Source: Synergistaceae bacterium
Lineage (GTDB): Bacteria > Synergistota > Synergistia > Synergistales > Aminobacteriaceae
Direction: 5' to 3'
Assembly: GCA_017449135.1 (NCBI GenBank)
Contig: JAFSKE010000041.1
Span: 1 to 64,000 of the forward strand
DNA length: 64,000 nt
Positions 32,989-41,637 of this stretch are shown piece by piece (the first letter of the stretch is position 1; every line of letters begins with the position of its first letter). The notes below the pieces were generated by a model. That model was not told the DNA's origin, did not search any database, and saw only the letters and a list, made by a program, of their open reading frames with translations. The position numbers were made by a program, and so were the translations under genes.

Positions 32989-33800
32989 TGAACGTTTATA
33001 TTTGTTCTCCGCTCAGCCCCGAAGGTTCTACAGGAACAGAGATATGGCTTAGTCTCGAAGAAAACATCAACAGAGCAAAGAAGGCCTGTAGGTTTGCAAT
33101 AGCGAAAGGCTGCGTTCCCTATGCGCCTCACTTATATTTTACGCAGTTTCTTTCAGAGGCTAAAGAACGTGAGCTGGGACTTTCTCTGGGATTGAAATGG
33201 CTAGCCCAGTGTAATGAAGTTTGGATTATTGGAAATAAAATCACTACAGGAATGCAGGCAGAAATTCATAAAGCGAGGAAACTAGGCATTCCAATAAAAC
33301 AAATTCAGGAGGATCAAATGTTGAGTTTAGTCGATCGTTTTATGCGGGAGAATATTTCTTTATACCCGCAGGCAGAAATTCACTATGGCAGCGATGAAGC
33401 CTATGTCACTCATCCGTGTCACATTGCTACGGTGGGCTTGGAAATCTGTGCCGGATATGCACTTCAATTAATAGTTGACCGCATGAGAAAGGATGCGGGC
33501 TTCAAACCGCTTGAGCCGATTGATGGCGAGGACTACGACAAGGATTGTGATCAAGAGGGCGAGTATTATTTTTATGTCGGCTTGAATGATTACACCGACA
33601 GCAAAGTTGACAGCACTATTTCAGTTATGTTTGATAACAGCACTTCGCCAGACAGCGGAGGGGTTTATGAAATCGATTTGTCGGAGGAAGAGCAGATAGC
33701 TCTTTACAATAGGCTTGATGAAGAGGCTCAGATTGTGTACGGCATGTCATGTGAGGAGCTTCTGGAAGAGGCTAGAAGACAGATGTCTCTACGGGGCTAA
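32988..33800 (+). CDS. Nucleoside deoxyribosyltransferase-like (DUF7768/DUF4406-type) protein
   Basis: Residues 1-105 (MNVYICSPL ... KKACRFAIAKGCVPYAPHLY ... CNEVWIIGNKITTGMQAEIH) match the fold of phage DUF4406/DUF7768 proteins related to nucleoside 2-deoxyribosyltransferases. The remaining 170 residues are an unrecognised acidic domain. ATG at 32988 overlaps the previous stop and follows AAAGGAAAAG. Its neighbours include nucleotide-metabolism genes. Confidence 0.75.
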   Translation: MNVYICSPLSPEGSTGTEIWLSLEENINRAKKACRFAIAKGCVPYAPHLYFTQFLSEAKERELGLSLGLKWLAQCNEVWIIGNKITTGMQAEIHKARKLGIPIKQIQEDQMLSLVDRFMRENISLYPQAEIHYGSDEAYVTHPCHIATVGLEICAGYALQLIVDRMRKDAGFKPLEPIDGEDYDKDCDQEGEYYFYVGLNDYTDSKVDSTISVMFDNSTSPDSGGVYEIDLSEEEQIALYNRLDEEAQIVYGMSCEELLEEARRQMSLRG

Positions 33801-33858
33801 AAAAAACTGTAGAGCTAAAGATTAAAGAGCTAAAAATTAAAAGGGGGAGGAAATTTAT

Positions 33859-36018
33859 TTGCGGGTAATTAAACGGGACGGACGAGAAGTTCAGTTTAAT
33901 GTTGAAAAAATACGGCACGCTCTCGAAGCTGCAAATGCGGGAGTAACCGATAAACTTACTTCAAATGATATTGAGCATATTATTTCAGAAGTAGTAAATA
34001 ACTGTAACAATTTAGGGCGCACAGTCGGCGTAGAGGAAATTCAGGACATCATAATTTCCGAGCTTGCGAAGGCCGGGCACATTAAATTTATGCTACATTA
34101 CAGTGAGTATCGTTACAGGCATGAAATGCTCCGAAAGCAAAATAGTACTGATGCAAAAATCTTATCATTACTCAGGCATGAAAACGAATTAGCAAAACAG
34201 GAAAACGCAAACAAAGATCCGATTGTTAATTCAACTATGCGTGATTACTTAGCTTCAGAAGTCAGCGAAGATATTTGTAGACGGTATATTTTCCCAGAGG
34301 ACGTTATTCGTGCTCATGATGAAGGGATTATTCATATACACGATCTTGGATATGTCAGCGGCCCAATCAGCAACTGTGAATTGGTGAATATCGAGGATAT
34401 GCTTCAGAACGGAACGGTTATTACAAACACACTAATCGAGAAACCGCATTCGTTCAGAACGGCATGTAATATCGCAACACAAATCATTGCTCAAGTTGCG
34501 AGTAACACCTACGGCGGTCAGACAATTTCGCTTGCACATCTTGCTCCGTTTGTTGACATCTCACGTCAGCATTACAGGGAAGAAGTCAGGAGCGAATTTA
34601 AAGCAATAGGAAAAACGATTAGTGAAGATGAAGTTAATCGCATTGCAGAAATGCGCGTAACTAAGGAAATCAAGGACGGAGTTCAGACTATTCAATATCA
34701 AATTCTGACGCTCCTTACAACAAATGGACAAACGCCATTTGTTTCTGTGTTCATGTATCTTGATGAAGTTCCGCCAGGTCAGACAAGAGACGATCTTGGT
34801 TTAATCATCGCTGAGACTTTGAAACAAAGATATGAGGGCATCAAGAATGAAGTCGGAGAATGGATTAGTCCTGCATTCCCTAAACTTTTGTATGTCCTTG
34901 ATGAAGATAATATCACTGAAGACAGTCCTTACTGGCATTTAACTGTCTTAGCCGCGAAATGCACAGCCAAAAGAATGGTGCCGGATTATATCAGCGCAAA
35001 AGTTATGAAGCGATTAAAAGGTGATGTGTATACCTGCATGGGCTGCCGGGCTTTCTTAACGCCTGACACAGTTGGATTAAATCCAGACGGGTCTCACAAA
35101 TACTATGGACGCTATAATCAGGGAGCAGTAACTCTTAATCTTGTTGATGTAGCCTGTTCAGCGGAAGGGAATGAAGAACAGTTCTGGAAACTTATGGAAG
35201 AGCGAACGGAACTTTGTCATAAGGCATTAAGAATTAGGCATGAAACGTTATTAGGAACACCCAGTGATGTTGCTCCGATCTTATGGCAGAACGGCGCGAT
35301 TTCAAGATTGGCAAAAGGCGAAAAGATTGATAAGCTCCTGTATAATAATTACAGCACAATCAGTCTTGGCTATGCCGGACTTTACGAATGTGTTTATCGC
35401 ATGAAAGGAGTTTCACATACTGAACCGGCAGGGCATGACTTTGCGGTTAAAGTTATGAAATTCTTGAACAAGAAAACGGCTCAGTGGCGGGAAGCTGAGA
35501 ATATCAGTTATAGTCTTTATGGGACTCCTATGGAGGCCAGTACCTACAAATTTGCTAAATGTTTACAGCGCAGATTTGGAAAAATTCCGGAAGTTACAGA
35601 TCACAACTACATCACTAATTCTTATCATGTTGTAGTTCGTGAAAATATTGATGCGTTTTCAAAACTCGCCTTTGAGTCTGAATTGCAAGAGCTAAGTCCA
35701 GGCGGAGCAATAAGTTATGTCGAAGTACCAAATATGCAAAATAATATTCCTGCGGTGTTATCAGTAATGAAGTTCATCTACGATAATATCATGTATGCTG
35801 AATTGAACACGAAGAGTGATTACTGCCAAGTTTGTGGTTTTGATGGCGAGATACAAATTGTCGAAGATGACGGCAAGCTGATATGGGAATGTCCTAAGTG
35901 CGGTAATCGCGATGAACGCAAGATGAATGTCTGTAGGCGTGTTTGCGGCTATTTGGGAGTCAACTACTTTAATCAAGGTCGTACGGCTGAAATTAAAGAA
36001 AGAGTTTTGCATTTGTAA
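33859..36018 (+). CDS. nrdD: Anaerobic ribonucleoside-triphosphate reductase (class III)
   Basis: A complete 719-residue glycyl-radical enzyme converting ribonucleoside triphosphates to deoxy forms without oxygen. ATP-cone at residues 1-95 (MRVIKRDGREVQFNVEKIRH), active-site CMGCRAFL near 394, zinc cysteines CQVC near 655 and CPKC near 677, and the glycyl-radical loop RVCGYLG near 696. TTG start behind GGGGGAGG. The activase follows 78 bases later. It supplies phage DNA synthesis in an anaerobic host. Confidence 0.97.
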   Translation: MRVIKRDGREVQFNVEKIRHALEAANAGVTDKLTSNDIEHIISEVVNNCNNLGRTVGVEEIQDIIISELAKAGHIKFMLHYSEYRYRHEMLRKQNSTDAKILSLLRHENELAKQENANKDPIVNSTMRDYLASEVSEDICRRYIFPEDVIRAHDEGIIHIHDLGYVSGPISNCELVNIEDMLQNGTVITNTLIEKPHSFRTACNIATQIIAQVASNTYGGQTISLAHLAPFVDISRQHYREEVRSEFKAIGKTISEDEVNRIAEMRVTKEIKDGVQTIQYQILTLLTTNGQTPFVSVFMYLDEVPPGQTRDDLGLIIAETLKQRYEGIKNEVGEWISPAFPKLLYVLDEDNITEDSPYWHLTVLAAKCTAKRMVPDYISAKVMKRLKGDVYTCMGCRAFLTPDTVGLNPDGSHKYYGRYNQGAVTLNLVDVACSAEGNEEQFWKLMEERTELCHKALRIRHETLLGTPSDVAPILWQNGAISRLAKGEKIDKLLYNNYSTISLGYAGLYECVYRMKGVSHTEPAGHDFAVKVMKFLNKKTAQWREAENISYSLYGTPMEASTYKFAKCLQRRFGKIPEVTDHNYITNSYHVVVRENIDAFSKLAFESELQELSPGGAISYVEVPNMQNNIPAVLSVMKFIYDNIMYAELNTKSDYCQVCGFDGEIQIVEDDGKLIWECPKCGNRDERKMNVCRRVCGYLGVNYFNQGRTAEIKERVLHL

Positions 36019-36096
36019 AATATAAAAATTTGTAAAATTGTAACTCAAAATGGAACAAGACCAAGAGTTACAGACAAAGTAGTAAAGGAGACAATC

Positions 36097-36597
36097 ATGC
36101 ATTACGGTGCAATCAAAAAGACTGATATTGCTAACGGCTCAGGTGTGAGAGTTTCTTTGTTTGTATCCGGATGTAGAAATCATTGTAAGGGCTGCTTTCA
36201 GCCCCAGACTTGGGATTTTGAGTATGGGCAGCCATTTACGAAAGATACGGAAGATGAAATTATAAAGGCTCTGTGTCCATCATGGATACAGGGCTTTTCA
36301 ATTCTCGGCGGTGAACCAATGGAACCCGAGAATCAAAAAACTCTTTTGCCGTTCATAAAGCGTATCAGACAGAAATACTCGGACAAAGATATATGGCTTT
36401 ATAGCGGGTATGTTTATGAAGAAATAAAAGATTTTGAATTACTACAATATGTAGATGTACTTGTAGACGGGCCTTTTATGGAAGAAATGAAAGATCCGTC
36501 TTTAGCGTTTAGAGGTAGTCGCAATCAACGAATCTTAAATGTACCTGAAAGTTTGAAAGCTGGTAAGGCAGTTCTTGAAGACAAATGGTATCTTTAG
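36097..36597 (+). CDS. nrdG: Anaerobic ribonucleotide reductase activating protein
   Basis: A 166-residue radical-SAM activase that makes the glycyl radical on NrdD. The CX3CX2C iron-sulphur motif is at residues 26-33 (CRNHCKGC), followed by FSILGGEPMEPEN, the SAM-binding GGEP motif. Directly downstream of nrdD, the usual pairing. An AAAGGAG ribosome site precedes the ATG. Confidence 0.96.
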   Translation: MHYGAIKKTDIANGSGVRVSLFVSGCRNHCKGCFQPQTWDFEYGQPFTKDTEDEIIKALCPSWIQGFSILGGEPMEPENQKTLLPFIKRIRQKYSDKDIWLYSGYVYEEIKDFELLQYVDVLVDGPFMEEMKDPSLAFRGSRNQRILNVPESLKAGKAVLEDKWYL

Positions 36598-36662
36598 AGT
36601 TTATTGAAGTTGATGAAAAACGAGCTGAAGAAATTCGTCAAACGCTATTTAATTCTTTTTAG
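36585..36662 (+). CDS. Possible tiny gene overlapping nrdG end
   Basis: 25 codons (MVSLEFIEVDEKRAEEIRQT...) from an ATG inside the nrdG end to a TAG at 36660. No clear ribosome site; listed only because it fills the gap before the Panacea gene. Confidence 0.25.
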   Translation: MVSLEFIEVDEKRAEEIRQTLFNSF

Positions 36663-36671
36663 GTGGTTGCA

Positions 36672-37106
36672 ATGTATGATGCAAACATCATAGCAGATTA
36701 TGTCATCGTTTACAGCGATGAGCATAATTATTTTTTATCAAATCTCAAGTTACAAAAGTTATTATATCTGATACAGGCGTATTTTTTAATCAGCAAAAAT
36801 AAGCCTTGCTTCTTCAATACCATTGAGGCTTGGGACTTCGGTCCTGTTGTTCCTGATGTGTATTCTCGTTATAAGGTGTTTGGTGCGACGACTATTCCGG
36901 CTCCGCGATTTAGGAATTTCAATATAACAGATTGCGACCAGAAGCTGGTCAATGAAGTCATAGAGAAGTTCAGGCGGTACACAGCAACAGATCTTATGAA
37001 GCTCACGCAATGTCAAGCACCGTGGCAGGAAGCATTTGAGTATAAGACACTAATAAGTATAGATAGCTTGAGAAGATATTTTTGTGAGGAGGAATTTTTA
37101 TGTTGA
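36672..37106 (+). CDS. Panacea (DUF4065/SocA-like) domain protein
   Basis: A 144-residue Panacea-domain protein: IADYVIVYSDEHNYFLSNLK, then LQKLLYLIQAYFL, and AWDFGPVVPDVYSRYK in the middle, all characteristic. Panacea domains serve as antitoxins in panAT systems and as proteolysis adaptors; in phages they are known as GepA-type proteins. ATG at 36672 behind AGGTGG. The next gene overlaps by 7 bases, the arrangement expected of an antitoxin-toxin pair, although the partner does not look like a known toxin. Confidence 0.85.
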   Translation: MYDANIIADYVIVYSDEHNYFLSNLKLQKLLYLIQAYFLISKNKPCFFNTIEAWDFGPVVPDVYSRYKVFGATTIPAPRFRNFNITDCDQKLVNEVIEKFRRYTATDLMKLTQCQAPWQEAFEYKTLISIDSLRRYFCEEEFLC

Positions 37107-37624
37107 AATTGGAAGCCCCTTGGTACAGCTTTGCAAATAAGCTGAAGGTTTTATTTGAGCGTGATTCTGACATCAGCGTTGGCGATGTCGTTAAGTTGGA
37201 CGGAGGAGAGGCACAGTATTGTCTCAATATCGAAGTCCGTAATCATGAAAAGTTTTTAGCTTTGAGGGCATTGCCAAGTATCAAGCAGTTTGGTAATGTC
37301 AAGCTGGCCATTGTTCTTTACGATGAACAGAACGCCAATGCTGGTTCTGATGCCGCCCTGTATGAAACGATCTTCAAAGGTAATCCTATTTTGAATGACA
37401 TCAAGGACGTTGTTGACTTCACCGGAGCTAGACATGTGTATGTCGAATTTGTACCAGAAGTTTTGCAGTTCTTCGATGATAATCTTCAGGATTACAACGG
37501 TAATTGGTCTGGCATCGCAGAGGACATCGCAAGAGATGTCTTTGATAATGAAGTCAGAGGCGTTCATTTCTGTACTGCTGATGTCAAGCAAGCTGCAAAG
37601 CCTGCTGAAAAGGCATTAGGATAA
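37100..37624 (+). CDS. Unknown phage protein coupled to Panacea gene (174 residues)
   Basis: Starts MLKLEAPWYSFANKLKVLFE and contains YCLNIEVRNHEKFLALRALP and GNWSGIAEDIARDVFDNEVR. Proteins of this look are frequent in phages of gut anaerobes with no assigned function. It overlaps the Panacea gene, so the two are coupled; it could be a partner or target. A terminator follows. Confidence 0.7.
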   Translation: MLKLEAPWYSFANKLKVLFERDSDISVGDVVKLDGGEAQYCLNIEVRNHEKFLALRALPSIKQFGNVKLAIVLYDEQNANAGSDAALYETIFKGNPILNDIKDVVDFTGARHVYVEFVPEVLQFFDDNLQDYNGNWSGIAEDIARDVFDNEVRGVHFCTADVKQAAKPAEKALG

Positions 37625-37628
37625 AAAG

Positions 37629-37659
37629 GTTGAGGGCTTAACAGCTCTCGGCTTTTTAT
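37629..37659 (+). terminator. Terminator
   Basis: GTTGAGGGCT (37629-37638) pairs with AGCTCTCGGC (37643-37652, including G-U pairs), then TTTTTATT. Confidence 0.75.
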
Positions 37660-37692
37660 TGATGTTTTGATTAATGAAAGGACTAAAAAGAA

Positions 37693-37965
37693 ATGAAACA
37701 ATTTACAGACGGTGAATGGTCAATTTATGATGATACTGATGTTATTTGCGGACCTCATCTTATCGCAATGACATCATCGGGAGTAGGTTTTTCTGAACGC
37801 TATGCGAACGTAAGACTTATTCAGGCTGCTCCTGAAATGTATGAACTTTTGAATAAATTTAGTTTGTGTATTTTGGGAGTCAATAAAGACACTTCCAAGT
37901 TGCAGGAATTAGCTGAACAAGCTGATGAGCTCTTGCAGCGGGTTGACGGTCTGATATGTGATTAA
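37693..37965 (+). CDS. Small phage protein (90 residues)
   Basis: Contains NVRLIQAAPEMYELLNKFS, a signature common in small phage proteins of unknown function; the protein at 48955 has the related AEEAYELLKRFV. Strong ribosome site (GAAAGGAC). Ends 11 bases before the methyltransferase gene. Confidence 0.7.
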   Translation: MKQFTDGEWSIYDDTDVICGPHLIAMTSSGVGFSERYANVRLIQAAPEMYELLNKFSLCILGVNKDTSKLQELAEQADELLQRVDGLICD

Positions 37966-37976
37966 GGAGTCTTTTA

Positions 37977-39251
37977 ATGAGTAAACTTTGTGAGTTGAAG
38001 ATGCTTCCGGTATCAGAACTCAAGCCGGCGGCATACAATCCCCGCAAGAAACTTAAAAAAGGGGATAAAGATTATGAAAAAATAAAAAAATCTATTGAAG
38101 AGTTTGGTTTTGCCGATCCTCTCGTTGTAAACTCAGATATGACAATCATCGGGGGACATCAGCGGCTGACTGTTGCAATAGATTTAGGCTATACGGAAGT
38201 CCCTTGCTCTGTTGTAGATGTTGATAAAACAAGAGAGAAAGCTTTGAATGTTGCCCTCAATAAAATCACAGGGGCTTGGGATGAGGCATTATTAGCTGAC
38301 TTATTAACTGACCTCAAAGAAGCAGATTACGATTTAGATTATACAGGTTTTGACGCTCCAGAGGTTGACGCATTGTTTTCAACTGCCTATGATAAAAACA
38401 TCAAAGAAGATGAATTTGATGTTGAATCTGAATTAAAACAGCCAGCCTTTTCAAAGACTGGTGATATTTGGCATTTAGGCAGGCACACAGTCATCTGCGG
38501 CGATTCAACTGACCCCGCTGTGTTTAAGGCTTTACTCAATGATACAAAAGTTAATTTGGTCTGCACTGATGCTCCTTATTTTGTCAAATTAGAGAATGCT
38601 TCCGGAACGATTAAGAACGACGACTTAAACGATAAAGAAGCGTATGAGTTTTTAATGAAAGTTTTTGCTAATTTCAAAAACTCAATGGCCATCGATGCCT
38701 CAATTTATGAATTTTATGCAACCATGAAAGCACGCATATTTTACGACGCATTTGAAGATGCGGGATTCAGGGTTGGAGCTGGCCTTATTTGGAAAAAGCC
38801 GAGAGCACCTTTTATGCGGACAGATTGGAAGTTTAACTCAGAACCCATAATCTGGGGGTGGCGTAAAGACGGCAAGCACATTTGGTACGGGGATCAGAAA
38901 CAGACTAATGTTTTTGAATTTGATGGTATTAAAAATTCCAAAGAAGATGGCTTTGGACATCCTTCGAGCAAACCGGTACAGTTAATTGCTTATTTAATCA
39001 AGCAATGCACTATGAGCAATGGTATTGTTCTTGATGGTTTTCTCGGTTCGGCATCAACGTTAATTGCTTGTGAGCAGATAGACCGCACGTGTTTTGGTGT
39101 AGAAATCGAAGAAAAGTTTGTAGATGTGGCCGTTAAGCGTTTTATCAGTATTAAGAACGGCAGATATGATGATGTCTACGTTATCCGCGATGGACAAAAA
39201 TTGAAATTTGATGAAGTTGCTACGTTTGAGCCTGAAGAGCTTAAAGAGTAG
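37977..39251 (+). CDS. ParB-like/DNA methyltransferase fusion with altered catalytic motifs
   Basis: Residues 1-110 are a ParB/sulfiredoxin-like domain (LKPAAYNPRK ... IIGGHQRLTVAIDLGY); residues 155-400 an N6-adenine/N4-cytosine methyltransferase (HTVICGDSTD ... FLGSASTLIACEQIDRTCFG). The catalytic motif normally D-P-P-Y reads D-A-P-Y and the SAM motif F-x-G-S-G-T-T reads F-L-G-S-A-S-T, so activity or specificity may be altered. ParB-methylase fusions are common in phages. Followed by two more methyltransferases. Confidence 0.88.
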   Translation: MSKLCELKMLPVSELKPAAYNPRKKLKKGDKDYEKIKKSIEEFGFADPLVVNSDMTIIGGHQRLTVAIDLGYTEVPCSVVDVDKTREKALNVALNKITGAWDEALLADLLTDLKEADYDLDYTGFDAPEVDALFSTAYDKNIKEDEFDVESELKQPAFSKTGDIWHLGRHTVICGDSTDPAVFKALLNDTKVNLVCTDAPYFVKLENASGTIKNDDLNDKEAYEFLMKVFANFKNSMAIDASIYEFYATMKARIFYDAFEDAGFRVGAGLIWKKPRAPFMRTDWKFNSEPIIWGWRKDGKHIWYGDQKQTNVFEFDGIKNSKEDGFGHPSSKPVQLIAYLIKQCTMSNGIVLDGFLGSASTLIACEQIDRTCFGVEIEEKFVDVAVKRFISIKNGRYDDVYVIRDGQKLKFDEVATFEPEELKE

Positions 39252-39286
39252 CAATAAAGAAATAAAAGAATAGGGGTGAAGATACA

Positions 39287-39985
39287 ATGCAATATGGTGA
39301 TATAGTTGAACTCGGCCAGCACAGATTGATGTGCGGGGACTCAACAAATCGTGCTGATGTAATGAAGCTTATTGCTGGCGAAAATATTGACTTGGTATTA
39401 ACAGACCCTCCGTATGGGATACAAGTTCAATCGCCGCACAGTCAAGGAAAAATCGGAGGAAGAGGACGTTTGTATCCGCGAGTAATCGGAGATATGAACT
39501 CAGATATGTTTAAAGAGCACTGGGCCATCCTCCGAACGTTATATATAAATAATAGGTACATAATATGGGGTGGAAATAATTTTACCAATATACTGCCTCC
39601 TGCCAGCGGCTGGATTTTCTGGGATAAAGCTAAGAACAGCGATAAGCTGACATTCGGAGATGGAGAGCTTGCATGGTCAAATATCTCTAAGCGTATAAAG
39701 AAGTACACATACAAGCTGAACGGCTTCATTCAAGAAGGCGACAAAGAGCTGAACAAACGTTTTCATCCTACACAGAAGCCCGTTGAGCTTCATATGCAGC
39801 TTCTTGAGGATTTCAGCAAGCCCGGAGATACAATTTTTGATGGCTTTGCCGGAAGTGGGACAACGCTTATTGCGTGTGAGATGACAGGCCGCAGATGCTT
39901 GACTATGGAAATAAGTTCTGATTACTGCGATGCTATTGTTGAGCGGTATGAGAGCCTTAAAAAGCGGGGTGAGAATCCTGGTTAA
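39287..39985 (+). CDS. DNA methyltransferase (DPPY type)
   Basis: A 232-residue N6-adenine or N4-cytosine methyltransferase with intact motifs: GQHRLMCGDSTNR, LVLTDPPYGIQ and FDGFAGSGTTLIACE. It probably methylates phage DNA to evade host nucleases. Starts 35 bases after the ParB fusion and overlaps the next methyltransferase. Confidence 0.93.
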   Translation: MQYGDIVELGQHRLMCGDSTNRADVMKLIAGENIDLVLTDPPYGIQVQSPHSQGKIGGRGRLYPRVIGDMNSDMFKEHWAILRTLYINNRYIIWGGNNFTNILPPASGWIFWDKAKNSDKLTFGDGELAWSNISKRIKKYTYKLNGFIQEGDKELNKRFHPTQKPVELHMQLLEDFSKPGDTIFDGFAGSGTTLIACEMTGRRCLTMEISSDYCDAIVERYESLKKRGENPG

Positions 39986-40748
39986 ATGTGAGCTTTATCA
40001 TGATAATTTTCAGAACTTCAAACAGTACAATATTCCGAAGGCGCAGTTAGTCCTTGTTGATATTCCGTATAATGTTGGACGTAATTTTTATGCTTCGCGG
40101 CCTGATTGGTATGTTGACGGCGATAATGATAACGGCAGAAGCGACAAGGCCGGCAAAGCAGCATTTAACACGGACTTTAATTTTAATATTGCAGAATTCT
40201 TTCATTTCTGCAGCCGGCTTCTGAAGAAAGAACCGGACAAGGGAGAAAAAGATGCTCCATGCATGATAGTTTTCTGTGCCTTTCAGCAGATGCCCGAGAT
40301 TATAAAGCAAGCGGAGAAGTATGGTTTCAAGCGATATATCCCGCTTGTTTTTTGTAAAAATTATAGTCCTCAGGTTTTGAAATCAAATATGAAGATTGTA
40401 GGCGCAACGGAATACGCACTTGTTCTTTATCGTAATAAACTTCCAAAGTTTAGAAATCGCGATGAGAACGGCAAGGGGCATATGATCTTTGATTGGTTTG
40501 AATGGAAAAAGGACGGTAAAGAAATTCCTAAAATTCATCCGTCACAGAAGCCTGTAGCTTTATTGAAACGGTTAATTGAAATTTTTACCGATCCAGGAGA
40601 TACAGTAATTGACCCATGCGCGGGTTCTTGCTCGAGTTTGCTCGCGAGCAGGGAACTTGGCAGAAACAGTTACGGCTTTGAAATCTGTGCGGATTTTTAC
40701 AATAAAGCTAAAGAACAGATGTTAAAGGAGACAAAAATTGAAAGTTGA
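39969..40748 (+). CDS. DNA methyltransferase, DIPY-type motif
   Basis: About 259 residues with LVLVDIPYNVGRNFYAS, HPSQKPVALLKRLIEIF and DPCAGSCSSLLASRE in place of FAGSGTT; a divergent beta-class methyltransferase. GTG at 39969 is chosen inside the end of the previous gene; ATG 39948 is an alternative. Specificity unknown. Overlaps thyX by 11 bases. Confidence 0.85.
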   Translation: MRILVKCELYHDNFQNFKQYNIPKAQLVLVDIPYNVGRNFYASRPDWYVDGDNDNGRSDKAGKAAFNTDFNFNIAEFFHFCSRLLKKEPDKGEKDAPCMIVFCAFQQMPEIIKQAEKYGFKRYIPLVFCKNYSPQVLKSNMKIVGATEYALVLYRNKLPKFRNRDENGKGHMIFDWFEWKKDGKEIPKIHPSQKPVALLKRLIEIFTDPGDTVIDPCAGSCSSLLASRELGRNSYGFEICADFYNKAKEQMLKETKIES

Positions 40749-41385
40749 ATTAATTTCACATACGGCTAATGCGGCACTTCTCTGCGGAGAGGCTGCCGCT
40801 ATTTGTACAAATTCGGATAAGCCCGAGAGTGCTTTTTGTCATGCTGTTGATTCAGGGCACACGAGCATTCTTGAACACGCCGTTTTTACATTTTGGATCG
40901 AGGGTATAAGCCGAGCGGCATTAGCACAGCTTACGAGACATAGGCTGGCTTCATTTGACGTTCAGAGTCAGCGGTATGTCGAAATTCCGGAACTCACTGA
41001 TGAAAATTTTGATGAGATTCTTATTTTCCCAGAGAGCATTAAGAATTCGGAGTTTCGCCATGAAGCAAGAGGCATTATCGGATACGTAATGAATTTGTAT
41101 CGCAGAATGCTGGATGCAGGAATCCCCGCTGAAGATGCGCGTTACATCACGCCACAGGCTGTGTCAACAAATCTTATTTTGACAATGAACGCTCGAGAAC
41201 TATTGCATTTCTTTGCACTTCGCACGTGTAACCGCGCTCAATGGGAAATAAGGGAACTTGCAGAGCGTATGCTTGCAATATGCAAGGAAGCTGAACCGAA
41301 AATTTTCAGCTTGGCAGGTCCGCCATGTGTGACAGGAACGTGCAGAGAAAAAAAGCCGTGCGGCCATCCGAAAAAAAGGAGTTGA
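40738..41385 (+). CDS. thyX: Flavin-dependent thymidylate synthase
   Basis: A 215-residue ThyX that makes dTMP from dUMP with FAD and NADPH. The RHR-x7-S signature is at residues 67 onward (RHRLASFDVQSQRY). TTG start behind AAAGGAG. The C-terminus is Cys-rich (CVTGTCREKKPCGHPKKR), an extension whose role is unclear. With NrdD and dCMP deaminase it completes phage dTMP supply. Confidence 0.96.
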   Translation: MKVELISHTANAALLCGEAAAICTNSDKPESAFCHAVDSGHTSILEHAVFTFWIEGISRAALAQLTRHRLASFDVQSQRYVEIPELTDENFDEILIFPESIKNSEFRHEARGIIGYVMNLYRRMLDAGIPAEDARYITPQAVSTNLILTMNARELLHFFALRTCNRAQWEIRELAERMLAICKEAEPKIFSLAGPPCVTGTCREKKPCGHPKKRS

Positions 41386-41391
41386 AGCTAA

Positions 41392-41622
41392 TTGATAGAG
41401 AAGATAAAACAATTTAAGAATTTGATTTTGCTTGTAATCGGCATATCGCTTTTCTGCTTGATTCTGACTCTTGACCCGCTGGGATATTTCGCAGTGCGCA
41501 GACAGTACAGAGCTGTGATTTTGAATCAGATAGCGATAGTGCAAGCAGAGACGGATAAGCGAATCGCAATTATTCAAGCTGAGACTGAAGCTGAATTATT
41601 GAAAATAAAAAAAGAAAACTGA
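41392..41622 (+). CDS. Small membrane protein with coiled-coil tail (76 residues)
   Basis: LILLVIGISLFCLILTLDPL is a membrane span, then a heptad-like tail IAIVQAETDKRIAIIQAETE. TTG start. Role unknown; it lies between thyX and the cytosine methyltransferase. Confidence 0.65.
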   Translation: MIEKIKQFKNLILLVIGISLFCLILTLDPLGYFAVRRQYRAVILNQIAIVQAETDKRIAIIQAETEAELLKIKKEN

Positions 41623-41637
41623 AGGGAGCTGAACTGC

